DNA of 64,000 bases from Rhipidocladum racemiflorum (lineage: Eukaryota > Streptophyta > Magnoliopsida > Poales > Poaceae): assembly GCA_036346355.1 (NCBI GenBank), contig CM070569.1, positions 43,564,276 to 43,628,275 of the forward strand. Reading direction: 5' to 3'. The position numbers were made by a program, and so were the translations under genes. The notes beneath the pieces were generated by a model. That model was given only the letters and a program-made list of their open reading frames with translations. It did not search any database and was not told where the DNA came from. Shown piece after piece: positions 24,473 through 34,570 of the stretch; within the stretch, counting starts at the first letter, position 1, and every line of letters begins with the position of its first letter.

Positions 24473-25563
24473 TGTAGGACCAAAATCTCTAATCTCACAA
24501 GATTAGAAAACCTTAAACAAACTAAAGAAAACACAAAATCTCTTCTTTGTTGTAGGCACCTCTTGCTTCTTGCCCTTTGCCTTGGATTGATGGATTCTAA
24601 GCACCTAGAACCCCTATTTAAAGGACAAGAGAACAGGAATCCTTTTCCTATTCTTCATTGACTTGAACACTGCTTGCTCTGGCCAACTCGTACTCGGAAA
24701 CAATTCGGACGGCAACTCACGGCAGCCAGCCTCCACTCGGATTCGCTCCTGCCGACCCAAACTCCTAGCCGATGCACTCACAGCACACTCACGCAATTTG
24801 CATGCACGCACACACAATTTGCATGCACGCACACTTGCATGCACACACATGCATTCGTATGCATGCACACACACATGCATGCACACTTCATACACGCACA
24901 CACCATGCATGGCATTAAATGCACACACACATGCATTAAATGCACATACACCACTCTCTCTCTCATGGCATGCACATACATGCACATGCATGCACACACA
25001 TACACTTGCATTTGCCTGCATACACTGTTTCAAAAAAAAATTCGTATACACGCGTACGGCCACCTGCCACTACGCTGCAACGATCTCGACCTCACGTGTA
25101 CTGTCCTCTAGTCCAAACATCTCGCATGACATCCTTGACCCTCACGACCTCAGTTCCTCCCTGAACCTAGTCTCGGTCCCGTCATCGACCATGTTTGACC
25201 TCAAGTAACACCTGCACGTGAACAAAAACACAAAAACAATTTCCGAGCCCAAGTCCGCGACTTGACTCAAGTTAATCCATGCAACCACTCACACGAGCGC
25301 ATTGCATCAAATAAAATCAACCAAAAACATAATTAAAAATCAAACCAAACTCTTTTGCAAATTCTGAATTTTTTTTAAATAAACAAACTGGTTTCAGATT
25401 TTTTTTCAAATAAAGAAACCAAAAAATAAATCGTTTCAAATTGGTTTCAAATCTTTTTCAAATACTGAACCAAAATCAAATCAACTCAAATCTTTTCAAA
25501 TCTCTTCGAATATTCAAATACTCATCATCAAAAACACATGGATCAAAAAACAATGATCCTTCA
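24473..25563 (-). repeat. 5' LTR of the Sirevirus (1091 bp, internally deleted)
   Basis: It matches 16526-17898 closely but lacks about 282-313 bp starting nine bases from the PBS-side end (TGTAGGACC then AAAATCTC). The missing part includes the GAGGGGGGGTGAATAG motif and one copy of the AAATCTCTAATC duplication. It contains a 30-bp extra CACACACATGCATTAAATG repeat (around 24921-24950) not present in the 3' LTR. TATA-like site at 24614-24623. Confidence 0.9.
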
Positions 25564-25568
25564 CATTT

Positions 25569-26900
25569 ACATTTGTGTAACACAAGTAATGTTATTTTCA
25601 TAGATAATCGTAGGGGTATTAACGGTAATAAAACCACATGACTTCTAGATATGGTCAATCACACGTCTCAGCCAAACACACTCATGTGAGGCTTCATATA
25701 AGCAATCATTTTTGAGTGGTTGGTAGAAGTAGCTATCAATGTCTGCTTAAAAGACTGTCAAGAAATGGCTAAACCGCCTTAGAAAATACAAAACTAGTCT
25801 TAGATTTGGCACTGTAGGGATCATCCAGATAGCCAACATCCACATATCCCACCATTGTTAAGTCTTGGTTCTTCTAGAAAAACAATCCAAGATCTTAAGT
25901 ACCTTGGAGGTATATGAGTAAAGTTTTGACACTAGCCCAATATCTTCTGGTTGGGACTATATTGTGTCTAGCTAGCAAATTTCCTGCGAATGTCATATCA
26001 GGCCTTCTGCAATTCATAAGATACAGAAGTATGAGACTTTAGGTCCTAAGACTTTCTTATTTTCCATCCTTGGTCTGAAATGGTCTTTATCCACTTCAAG
26101 GGATCTCACAACTATGGGGTCTTTAAAGGATGAGATTTATCCAAATTAAATATTTCCAATACCTTCTAGGTATATATAGATTGGTGTACAAAAATTCCTT
26201 CTGGGAAATGCTTTAGCTGCAGGTTTAAGCAATATTTGGTTTTATCCAAGTATTTCATCTCAAACTTCGTCGTAAGGTGAGCATTTGCTTCCTTTATTTC
26301 CTCAGTGGTTTCGATGACATTCAGATCATCGATTTATACTGAGATGACACATAACCCATTCTAAGATTTCTTTATGAACACACAGGGACAATGTTCGTAC
26401 AAGGACAATATTCCTTCTTCAGGAGGAACTCACTAAGTCAGTTGTACCATATTCTCCTCGACTGTTTAATTCGTATAGCGATATCTTCAATTTGACGCTA
26501 TACATATTGCGATTTTAGAATTTAGAATTGTAACTCCTTCAAGGATTCATAAATATCTGTATCTAGTGACTCATAAATATACAGTCACTACATCCATCAA
26601 CTACATTGATAAGTTTAAGCTTGCTTCCATTAATATTAAATTTTGGAATATTATTTCACTCATTATAGGAGAATAGGTTTCATTGTAATCGATGCGGGAT
26701 CTTTGTGTGAACCCTTGTGCTGCAAGCCTCGCTTTATATCTCACCACCTGAATATTTTCATTTCTCTTCAGGATGAAAAAATCCATTTGATTCTGTAGGG
26801 AACACTTTAGGAGAAGCTCGGTCAACGGAACCAAAAACTTTGCTCTTTATTAAGCGAGTGTTATCTCAATTGCTTCTTTTCATTTGACCCTATTTGAGCT
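25569..26900 (-). pseudogene. Copia A reverse transcriptase and RNase H
   Basis: The minus strand has RT fingers near 26680-26790 (YKARLAAQGFTQ then DYNETYSP), and the palm region with IDDLNVI near 26320. The tyrosine codon of the YxDD catalytic motif is a TAA stop (26334-26336). RNase H follows with VDVGYLDDPYSAKSKT near 25810-25860 and the C-terminal approach ITCVTQM at the Sirevirus junction. Numerous stops and frameshifts show this is an old copy. The solo LTR at 26901 cuts it just upstream of the RT start. Confidence 0.8.
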
Positions 26901-28722
26901 TGTGAAATCATGTGCTGAAAAATTGGCTTTGAACTGAAAAATTAACTTAGAATTGGTTTTGCAAAATGTGCTTGTGCATGTGTTGGACAATTTGACAAGA
27001 AACAGTAAGTTTCGCTTTTGCGCCGGACCAAGCTCTCAAGAAACAGTAAGTTCCCCATCTGCGCCAGATCGTTTTTCGTATGTACGACGGACCAATTTTG
27101 TTGGTCTGTTGTAAACATGTTTTTGGCAACCTCTTTTTCCCATGTACGTCGGACCAAGTTTTTGGAGTCCGCTGTGGGCGTGCTTTTGAGATCATGAGCC
27201 GAACTCAATTTTCCAAGAAACCAGTAAGTTTTGCATGTACGTCGGACCAATTTCTTTGGTCAGTCGTGAACGGCTTTTTGAGGATTGATTTCGCATGTAC
27301 GACGGATTGATTTCTTTTAGTCTGTTGTGAACGTGTTTTTGCCGGAATGATTTCTTCTTGAAACCGAGACTTTCACTTGTACACCGGACCGATTTTGTTG
27401 GTCTGTCGTGAATGGTTTTTTGAGTGACTTTTTCATGTGTACGCCGGACCATATTTTTTGGTCCATCGTGAATGCGTTTTTGCTCGATTAGGGTTTTGAG
27501 CAAAATTGGAATTGTGTTTGATTTGTTTTTGAGATTATGAAATTTGTGAGAATTTCATGATGCTTGAAGTGGACTTTATGCAATGCTCGTGTGAGTATTT
27601 GCATGGATTGATGTGAGTCAAGTCGTGGACTTGTGCTCGGAATTGTTTTGTGGTTTGTTCATGTGCAGGTATTGCTCGAAGACGAACGTGGTCGATGACG
27701 GGACCGGAACTAGGTTCATAGAGGAGCTGAGGTTCGGGACTAGGTTCAGGAGGAACTGAGGTCTTGGTGGTCAAGGATGTCATGCGGGACGTTCGGGCTA
27801 AGAGAATGGTGCACATGAAGAATGGTTAGTCACGTGAGAATGGCAGGAGGTCATTCGCGTGCAAAGTGTTAGTCACGTGAGTATGGCAGGTGGCCATACG
27901 CGTGCAAAGTGTTAGTCACGTGAGTATGGTAGGGTTGCCATACGCGTGCAAGAGTTGTACTCGGCCAGGTTGGGCCAAGAGGAGTTGTATACATACTCCT
28001 TCTAGATTAGGAATTGTATTCAGAACTCCTTGTGTTTTGCTCCTTTAAATATGAGGGGTGTCTCCTGTTGAAGGGCATCAATCGCATCAATCGGAGCTGA
28101 GCGCATTGAGAGCCTCAAGCTCAGTTTTAGGGTTTGTACTCTTTTGATGAGAGTACTTTAGACAAAAGAAATAAAGATCAATTCTTCTAGATCCTTGCGT
28201 GCTCTGATGGCCGCGTTGCTACAGTGTTTCCTGTTTTGGTTCTTGTTTGCATGCTTGTTCTTTTCTAGATTGGTTTTTGTTCTTTGAGTTTTATCTTGAT
28301 TTGATCCATTAAAACCTTTCTAGAGAATTGATTTAGGGTTTCTCTAAGTTTAGTTGATTAAACTTTTGTCGTTTCTGTTAAACCTTCAAGTTTACGTTAG
28401 ATCAATTCTCGTCATCTTCTGTTACAGCAAGCTTGCGAGGTTCATAACTTTTGATCCGTAAGTCCGATCGAGCTGATTCTTTTTGAGTTAGATTCGTATT
28501 GGAATCTAGTTTCTTGTGTCCAAATTTCAGATCGTTCCGATGGTTGGATCTCCAGGAATTTGCGTTTTACCGAACCTCTGTCATTCTATTTTTGTCGAAT
28601 ACGAGGCAATTATTTGGTTCTATTTTGGGGTGAACTTTTAGTAGATTAAGAATTTAGTTTTAGCTTCCGCACAATCATTCACCCCCCCTCTGATTGCTAT
28701 ATTCGTATACTTCGATCCTACA
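26901..28722 (+). mobile_element. Solo LTR, Sirevirus type, 1822 bp
   Basis: It starts TGTGAAATCATG and ends TTCGATCCTACA, with TSD GAGCT at 26896-26900 and 28723-28727. The end region has 'ATTCACCCCCCCTCTGATTG'. The stretch 27540-27800 is similar, in reverse complement, to 25120-25320 of the Sirevirus LTR (GGATGTCATGCGGGACGT region), so the two families are related though they lie in opposite orientations. Confidence 0.88.
27021..27480 (+). repeat. Array of CGGACC..GGTCTG inverted motifs
   Basis: About seven units spaced 55-90 bp carry the form ATGTACGNCGGACC, an A/T-rich loop of about 8-10 bases, then GGTCTG or GGTCAG and TCGTGAA. The half-sites CGGACC and GGTCNG are complementary, so each unit can form a small stem. 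The array precedes the TATA-like TTTAAATAT at 28044-28052 by about 560 bp. Confidence 0.75.
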
Positions 28723-28727
28723 GAGCT

Positions 28728-29013
28728 CTTCTGGCATTCTGTCATGGACTTTGGTTCTAGATTTAGATTTTAGCAATTTTAGAAGCAAAATATGTCGACA
28801 ATTGTAGTCTTTGTTTTATTTCAGCTCCTCATGATTTCCAACAACGATGGAATCTGGGTGTTCTGACTTCTCAGCGTTCGATTGTGCAAGCAAATATATG
28901 TTGGAGTTATCATCTTCAGGATGGATCACTTTAGGGATGTTATCATCACTAAGACGGATCACTTCAGGGATTTTTTCAACATCGGGTTGAGCTTCTTCCA
29001 CTATCACAGGTAG
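28728..29013 (-). pseudogene. Copia A segment between integrase and RT
   Basis: A 63-codon open stretch rich in Asp, Glu, Ile and Pro (EEAQPDVEKIPEVIRLSDDN) repeats the theme 'PEVI..DDN' twice. This is the variable linker usually found between Copia IN and RT. It is cut off on the right by the Tat element (TSD GGTAG at 29009-29013). Confidence 0.55.
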
Positions 29014-29597
29014 TGTCGACGATCGATTTCGTCGGCAATGAGATTTGTGATTCTAGGGGATTTGTGCGGGATCTGAGCTTGATGGTAACACAGGATGCGA
29101 GGGCAGTCAGTGTTTAGACAGGTTCGGGCTCTCTCGGAGGAGATAATACCCTAGTCCTGTGTTCTTGGATATATGAGCGTCCCCCTTTTTCTTGTTTCTC
29201 CCTCCTCCCCTTATATACTGGGGGAAGGGTACATGACAGATGGGCGCCACCGGGCCCTCCACATGGTGGCCTCACCAACACATATTTTGTCTTCGTCGGC
29301 TATGGCGCACTACGTCTTGGAGAGGTGGTTGTGCTTTCCCCGACCCACGCCTGCCGCCCTGTCAGGTTCCAGCGTCTGCAGGCTCTGCGAGTGTCAGGCT
29401 GCATGCTTCGTTTTTGGCGGGTTGTTTGGGCGTGGCGCGAAGCTTCCCCGAAGGATCGGGAGTTGCCTTGGGGAACAAGTCGAAAACCTCCTCCGGGCCC
29501 GTCGTGGTGCTTCTGGGCTTTGGGCCTACTACTCCGCCCGTCTAGCCCAGTCGGGTATAGGCCCCACTTGCGGGACCCCTATCTCAGACATCCCACA
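29014..29597 (-). repeat. 3' LTR of the Tat element
   Basis: On the minus strand it runs TGTGGGATGTCTG...CGATCGTCGACA. It ends beside the polypurine tract CTTGGGGGCTGC (minus strand, 29598-29609). It contains a plus-strand open frame that is a by-product of GC-rich LTR sequence, with the same frame in the other LTR. Confidence 0.93.
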
Positions 29598-29707
29598 GCA
29601 GCCCCCAAGTGCTTTAGGATCGGATTTCCGTCTCTTATCCTGTCATAAAGATTATACGGGAAAAAAGATCGTAAAGAACTTGTAATGTGAAGCCACCGTG
29701 GTTGGTT

Positions 29708-30357
29708 GGCTCGTGGCCGAGTGGTACCCGCGCCCGTTCACGGTGCGCGGCAACCGGCTTGTCGCTCAGCTGGCCCTCGTGGGGCATACCGTAGTCTTTT
29801 GGCTCGTGGCCGAGTGGTACCCGCGCCCGTTCACGGTGCGCGGCAACCGGCTTGTCGCTCAGCTGGCCCTCGTGGGGCGTACCGTAGTCTTTTGGCTCGT
29901 GGCCGAGTGGTACCCGTGCCTGTTCACGGTCTTGTGACAGCCGGCTTGTCGCTCAGCTGGCCCTCGTGGGGCGTACCGTAGTCTTTTGGCTCGTGGCCGA
30001 GTGGTACCCGCGCCCGTTCACGGTGCGCGGCAATCGGCGTGTCGCTCAGCTGGCCCTCGTGGGGCGTACCGTAGTATTTTGGCTTGTGGCCGAGTGGTAC
30101 CCGCGCCCGTTGAAGGTGCGCGGCAACCGGCTTGTCGCTCAGCTGGCCCTCGGGGGGCATACCGTAGTCTTTTTGGCTCGGGGCCGAGTGGTACCCGCGC
30201 CCGTTCACGGTGCACGGCAACCGGCTTGTCGCTTAGCTGGCCCTCGTGGCGCATACCGTAGTCTTTTTGGCTCGGGGCCGAGCGGTACCCGCACCCGTTT
30301 ACGGTGTGCGGCGATTGGCTTGTGAGGCCCAACCGACCCTCATGGGGCATACCTTGG
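29708..30357. repeat. 93-94 bp tandem repeat array, about 7 units
   Basis: The unit starts GGCTCGTGGCCGAGTGGTAC and continues through CGGTGCGCGGCAACCGGCTT and CTGGCCCTCGTGGGGC. The GTGGTACCC landmark recurs at 29721, 29814, 29907, 30001, 30094, 30188 and 30282. Units are nearly identical. Degenerate pieces (CCTCATGGGGCATACC) continue to about 30690. It lies in the 3' untranslated zone of the Tat element. Confidence 0.93.
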
Positions 30358-30734
30358 TCATTCAGAGTAATGCCTGTGCCCGCTTACGACCTTCGCCTTG
30401 AGACCCTCATGGGCGCGATTCTCAAGACCGGTTTAGTGAAAATCCTCCCACGGTACCCAATCACGCTAAGAAGCGGTGACCAGCAATTGACCCCAAATTA
30501 TGGGGCATACCGCTTGAGGATGTTCGGAAAGTGCCCGCCCCAAGCTTAGTGGCGGCTGCGTTCAGGCCCATCATGGGGCGCACTTTATCCCAAACTTGAA
30601 CCAGACTTGACACTGGTCGCGTTTTGCGCAACTTCGACTTCGCCCGACATGGGGCGTGCCCTAGATCTGGCCCAGAATCGAGCGCGGAGGCCCTTGCTTT
30701 TCCCGCCGTAAGGCGAAAATTAAGGCTTTTTCCT

Positions 30735-30741
30735 TATAAAT
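30735..30741 (+). promoter_or_regulatory. TATA box of antisense gene 1
   Basis: TTTTCCTTATAAATGAGGG lies about 155 bp upstream of the plus-strand ATG at 30895. This spacing fits a TATA box with a leader of about 125 bases. Confidence 0.6.
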
Positions 30742-30894
30742 GAGGGAAAACTTGCTAGGCGAAGATACCTTTGCCCTTCCCCCACCACGGTTGAGAAATC
30801 TTTAAGTCTCCTTTGGCGATTTGGGCGACCTAGGGTTTCTAGTTTTGCGCCCAAGACCCTCGGCGGTTCCTCCCACCGGGTCTCCTTCACCGAG

Positions 30895-33353
30895 ATGTCT
30901 TCTTCTTCGGAATCCTCATCAGCGTCGGAGGGTAACACCGACCCTGCGACCGCGGGGTGGGAGACCTCCATCACCACGACGTCCCGCTTGGAGGAGCTGG
31001 TCGCCGCCGGCATCCTTCCTCCGCTGGAGTTGATCTTCGCCCGTCCCGCCGCAGGTGACCCTTACCCCACACCTCTAGAAAACGAGATTGTGGTGTTCGA
31101 GTCCTTCTTCTGGCGAGGATTTAGCGTTCCTGGAAGCGCCTTCTTCCGGGGGCTCCTTCACTTTTACGAAATCGAGCTGATCAACTTGAACCCCAACTCC
31201 ATTCTTCACATTACTATCTTCGTTCAGCTTTGCGAGGCGTATCTTGGGATACGTCCTCATTTTGACTTGTTCCGCTCCCTCTTCTTGCTCAAGCCTCATC
31301 CAAACCGAGTCGCTCCCAGCGTCATTGGGGGTGCCGGGCTCCAGCTGCGAGAGGGCTTGAAGAAACAGTATTTCGTCATCCCCCTCAAGACCTCCCTCAA
31401 AGGTTGGAGGCGGGAGTGGTTCTATTGTGCCAATGTTGACCCTTTTCTCGCCCCTTTCGCTGGCGCGCCTAAAGCTTCCCCGATCTTTGGAGCGATGCCG
31501 GATGGCGGCGGTTTGGACCAAGTCTCCGAGCTTCGGCATGGATTAACGATCTGAAGAACCGAGGGTGACGGGCCGGGATCGCGATCGGCTTTGTGAAGCG
31601 CCGGGTGCAGCCTTAAAGGAGAGAATCCATTTGGGGTTCCAAGTCTGGCGGGTCTCGTGATCCCAGCCGGGAGACGGACACGTCCTTGTCGAAGGATGCA
31701 TTGGCGGCGCGGGTAGTTGACCTCTTCGTGCCTGGCACTGTGATCACCAACAGGGGCTGCCCTCACAAATTTTCGGCGGCGAGGCCTCCCCCTCCCGTAA
31801 GTGCACCACTCTCTCGAAAAACTGTCCCATGATTTTTTGCCTGATGTGTGATTCTGACAGGGTGAGATCGTTCCTTTTTGAGGAACGCACGTCCTTCTTC
31901 TCTGATGCTCCGGTCGTCGGCCTCTCGGTGAGGAATGCTCAGGCCAAGCGAGTGGTGACACCTCGGCGATGAGCCAGGGAATCGACGAAGAAAGGCTGGC
32001 GGCCTTTCGTCGGTAAGACCTTCGACCTCCGGCGTGCCGGATCAAAGCGCAGCGCCTGACCTCTGTCTCGAGGCGACTCATTTCGGTCTGGTCAGTTCCC
32101 CTCCGAGTGGTCTTTGTGTTGAGATGTTTTCCCTTTTTGCCGATTCAGGACTCCTACTATGGACGTCGGTGGAGGGGTCTCTGAAAAGGAGCCCAGTGCA
32201 CCGGCTTCTCAAGGGGACCCCGCGTCGGCCAGTCACCCTCACGTCTGCTTCTTTGGCGTCGCCACTGGTGCCGACGGCTCGACTGCTGAACCATCGGGTG
32301 GTCCGGCCGTCGACGAGCTTGACCCGCACCGTCTCCGAAGTGGAGGAGGTACATCGAGCCACCGCCGCTCGGTCCTCTGCCGAAGCCCCCGAATCGGACC
32401 GTATGGTGGGAGCGGGATTCCGACTGGAACGGGATGGAAGAGGACGAAGAGACGGAGAGAGCGGCTCGGACGGAGCTTTACGAGCTCACCGTCAGGTGTA
32501 GCACGCTTCGTCGAGTGAGTTTCTTGTCTTTCTTGATGCATTTCTCTTGGCCTCCCCTAGAGATTCCGCCTGTTACCTAGGACATGGGGAGCGCTCGGAG
32601 TAGAGGTCGCAGCTTTTTTGAAGGTGCTCCCGAAGCTCAAGGAGCACCGTAAGTATCGAGGACAAGCTCAACGAGATCAAGAAATGACAGATGGAAGGAG
32701 GTCCACGGGCTTGAGGCCCAGTGTATGACGATCCGGGAGGAGAAGGAGAAGCTTGAGCATGCGCTCGAAGGTGAGATCCTCCCCTGGACTTGGTTTGGAC
32801 ATCTTTTGGACAGTTGGGAAGGATGATGACGCTCTTGTGTTTCAGAGCGCGATTCGACCATTCTTGGTGAGAGCCGTGGAAGCTTGAGAAAGTTCGACCT
32901 CGGCTCGAGTCGGCTTGGAGAGGATACAACGGAGCTGAAGGGTAAATTTCTTTGACTTGGATTGAACGTTACTTGGCGTCGGGTGTGTTTCGATGGCAGT
33001 TCGGCTTTGGTGCAGAATGCAAGGAGAAGATGACCACCGCCGAACGGGGCGCCGAGCTGCGCGTCGCCTGCGAGCCAGTTCTGCACCTTCTGCGTATTGA
33101 AGGAGCTGAGCCGGGCCAGGGGGACGACGCTGTTCCGCTTCTCTCTGGAGGAGCCGATAGGATCAGAGCTTATGCCAAGGAGTCCGCGACCATGAGTGCG
33201 AATCAGGCGTTGGCGGTGGTCAAGTCTCATTATCCGAGAGTTGACCTTGAAGCTGTGAAAGAGGGTTTTGCCTGTGATGAAGACAAAGCCAACGCGCTCC
33301 TCGAAGAGGTCTCCGGTACATCGCAAGCCTTGTTAGAGAATCTTGAATTCTGA
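30895..33353 (+). CDS. Antisense gene 1 of the Tat element (spliced, gypsy-type transposon family)
   Basis: The N-terminal exon (30895 to about 31540) encodes a Ser-rich start (MSSSSESSSASEG) and then the conserved domain of the 'putative gypsy type transposon' family (Pfam PF04195): FFWRGFSVPGSAFFRGLLHF, NPNSILHI, FVQLCEAYLGI, KGWRREWFY. Function is unknown. I infer short introns with GT..AG ends at 31797-31860, 32013-32148, 32515-32560, 32771-32845 and 32942-33015. Splicing the last two joins one frame: a coiled coil with EEKEKLEHALEERDSTIL, then CKEKMTTAERGAELRVACEP. The gene ends with SHYPRVDLEAVKEGF and ENLEF, then TGA. A frameshift near 31540 separates the first exon from WINDLKNRG. It may be a sequencing indel or a real break. 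Exon borders are predictions. Confidence 0.7.
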
Positions 33354-33519
33354 TTTCGATGTGAACCTTAATGCCAAGTGCTGGTCCTCCCCTCCTGATT
33401 TGAAACGTTGTATTTTCTCACTTGAATACAATTTATGCAGTATTGTCCTCCGCTAAGTGGGCTCGGACCTCTTTTACTCTTTCCCCTTATGCGATTTGCT
33501 AGAATATAGGCCCACGGCC

Positions 33520-33785
33520 TTTTGGCCCCCATTGCGCCTTTCTGGGTGGCCTTCAGCCGACTGGTATGGCTTCCAAGCGCCAGGGCCTTGGCCCGTGGCC
33601 TTTTCGCCCGGACACGCTTTTTCGAGTGGCTGGAGTGCAGCTCTCGAGCGTCGGGACTTACGTTGTGGCCACTGCCTTATGGCCCCGTTGCGCCTCTGGA
33701 TGGCCTTCAGCCGGTATGGCTCCCAAGCGCGGGGCCTTGGCCCGTGGCCTTTCGCCGGACACGCTTCCGAGTGGTCGAGTGCTTG
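33520..33785. repeat. Tandem duplication of about 153 bp between the antisense genes
   Basis: GGCCTTCAGCCGACTGGTATGG at 33549 and GGCCTTCAGCCGGTATGG at 33702 begin two similar units, each with CCTTGGCCCGTGGCC and CGGACACGCTT. The second unit is shorter through small deletions. It lies downstream of antisense gene 1. Confidence 0.75.
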
Positions 33786-34028
33786 ACCTGTGTTTGCATT
33801 GTCGCCTCCCAGCTCGCAGCCCCCGGACTTCTCGCTTAACTGGGCGAAGTGAGCGAGAAGGCCAAATTAACTTGAACTGCTCGTGACACGTGTCTGGCGA
33901 AATGTCTCTTAATTTTGTTCAATGTGCTGATCTTCTTCGTACTCCGAATAAATTGGCAGTCTTGCGGTGTAGCTTCGTCTTCTACGTTTTTAAATGGCGT
34001 CGCCTCAGCTCCGAAGCCATGCACAGCT

Positions 34029-34035
34029 TATAAAT
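34029..34035 (+). promoter_or_regulatory. TATA box of antisense gene 2
   Basis: CACAGCTTATAAATGGAACG lies about 80 bp upstream of the ATG at 34112, followed by a C/T-rich leader (TCTTTCTCTTCTTCC). This is a typical plant core promoter arrangement. Confidence 0.6.
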
Positions 34036-34111
34036 GGAACGTCACCGCCCTTGAGCGATCGTCCCCTTCTTCTTTCTCTTCTTCCTCTTTTTTCCCTCCC
34101 AGCCTTCCTCC

Positions 34112-34570
34112 ATGGCTAACATGAGAAGATTCGTTGGCCCCTACGCGGCGTTCTTCCGCCAGCGATTCTTCGGGCTACTCCACAGCTGGGAGGAGGCGGA
34201 GTTTTGGGAGGAGCTCGACTTCGCCACTCTAGAGGCGGAGGAGGAGGAAGGAGCCGCCAGCGACGCCGCCGCAGTGGCCGCCTTGCTGGAGGTGGCTCCG
34301 GGGCTCCACGAGGTGGCCGAGATCATCACGGAGATGATCGGGCGCGAGCGCCGCGACGACCTAGCCATTAGGGCTCTCGTCCGCCTTATACCACCCCTTT
34401 GGGTGGTTGAGGACGAGGTCCTGGCGGCGCTAAATCCGCAGCGCCGCAGCGTCGACCTCGACGACCCGCCCGGACCTCCCAAATGCGGCATAAAGACTAA
34501 GAGCAAAGAAGCAGCAGCAGGATTGGCGGCAGGAGCCACCCCTCCCCCTTTTTTTAGCGCGAGAAAATGA
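34112..34570 (+). CDS. Antisense gene 2 of the Tat element, 152-aa acidic protein, unknown family
   Basis: I do not recognise this protein. The ATG at 34112 has a good context (CTCCATGGCT) and directly follows a TATA box and pyrimidine-rich leader. The product starts MANMRRFVGPYAAFFRQRFF, basic and aromatic. An acidic, helix-prone stretch follows (WEEAEFWEELDF, then EAEEEEGAASDAAAV), then a Leu/Val-rich segment (LAIRALVRLIPPLWVVEDEV), and a Lys/Ala/Pro-rich tail ending FFSARK. There is no signal peptide or clear membrane span. The codon third positions are GC-rich, as in the neighbouring antisense gene. It lies between antisense gene 1 and the 3' end of pol, on the strand opposite to pol. It could be a third exon group of gene 1, an independent gene, or a chance frame. 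Confidence 0.45.
   Translation: MANMRRFVGPYAAFFRQRFFGLLHSWEEAEFWEELDFATLEAEEEEGAASDAAAVAALLEVAPGLHEVAEIITEMIGRERRDDLAIRALVRLIPPLWVVEDEVLAALNPQRRSVDLDDPPGPPKCGIKTKSKEAAAGLAAGATPPPFFSARK

Larger units (their letters stand above)
16526..25563 (-). mobile_element. Sirevirus (Ty1/Copia) element
   Basis: LTRs at 16526-17898 and 24473-25563 read TGAAGGATC...GTCCTACA on the minus strand, with TSD CATTT at 16521-16525 and 25564-25568. The PBS and polypurine tract are in place. Coding order on the minus strand is Gag, PR, IN, RT, RNase H. The Sirevirus call rests on the long Gag with a coiled coil and extra Cys motifs, several polypurine tracts before the 3' LTR, and the 'GAGGGGGGGTGAATAG' near-terminal LTR motif. 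It is inserted in the RNase H gene of Copia A. Several frameshifts make it non-autonomous today. Confidence 0.9.

Noticed and set aside
29173..29685. 170-codon plus-strand frame, repeated at 40991-41491
   Set aside because: It is contained in or starts in the Tat LTRs and runs antisense to the transcript. It shows no known domain.
29708..30357. Possible CRISPR-like array
   Set aside because: Repeats are directly adjacent with no unique spacers, in a plant retrotransposon. It is a simple tandem array.
31422..32081. 219-codon minus-strand frame
   Set aside because: It overlaps the exons and introns of antisense gene 1 on the opposite strand and shows no gypsy domain.
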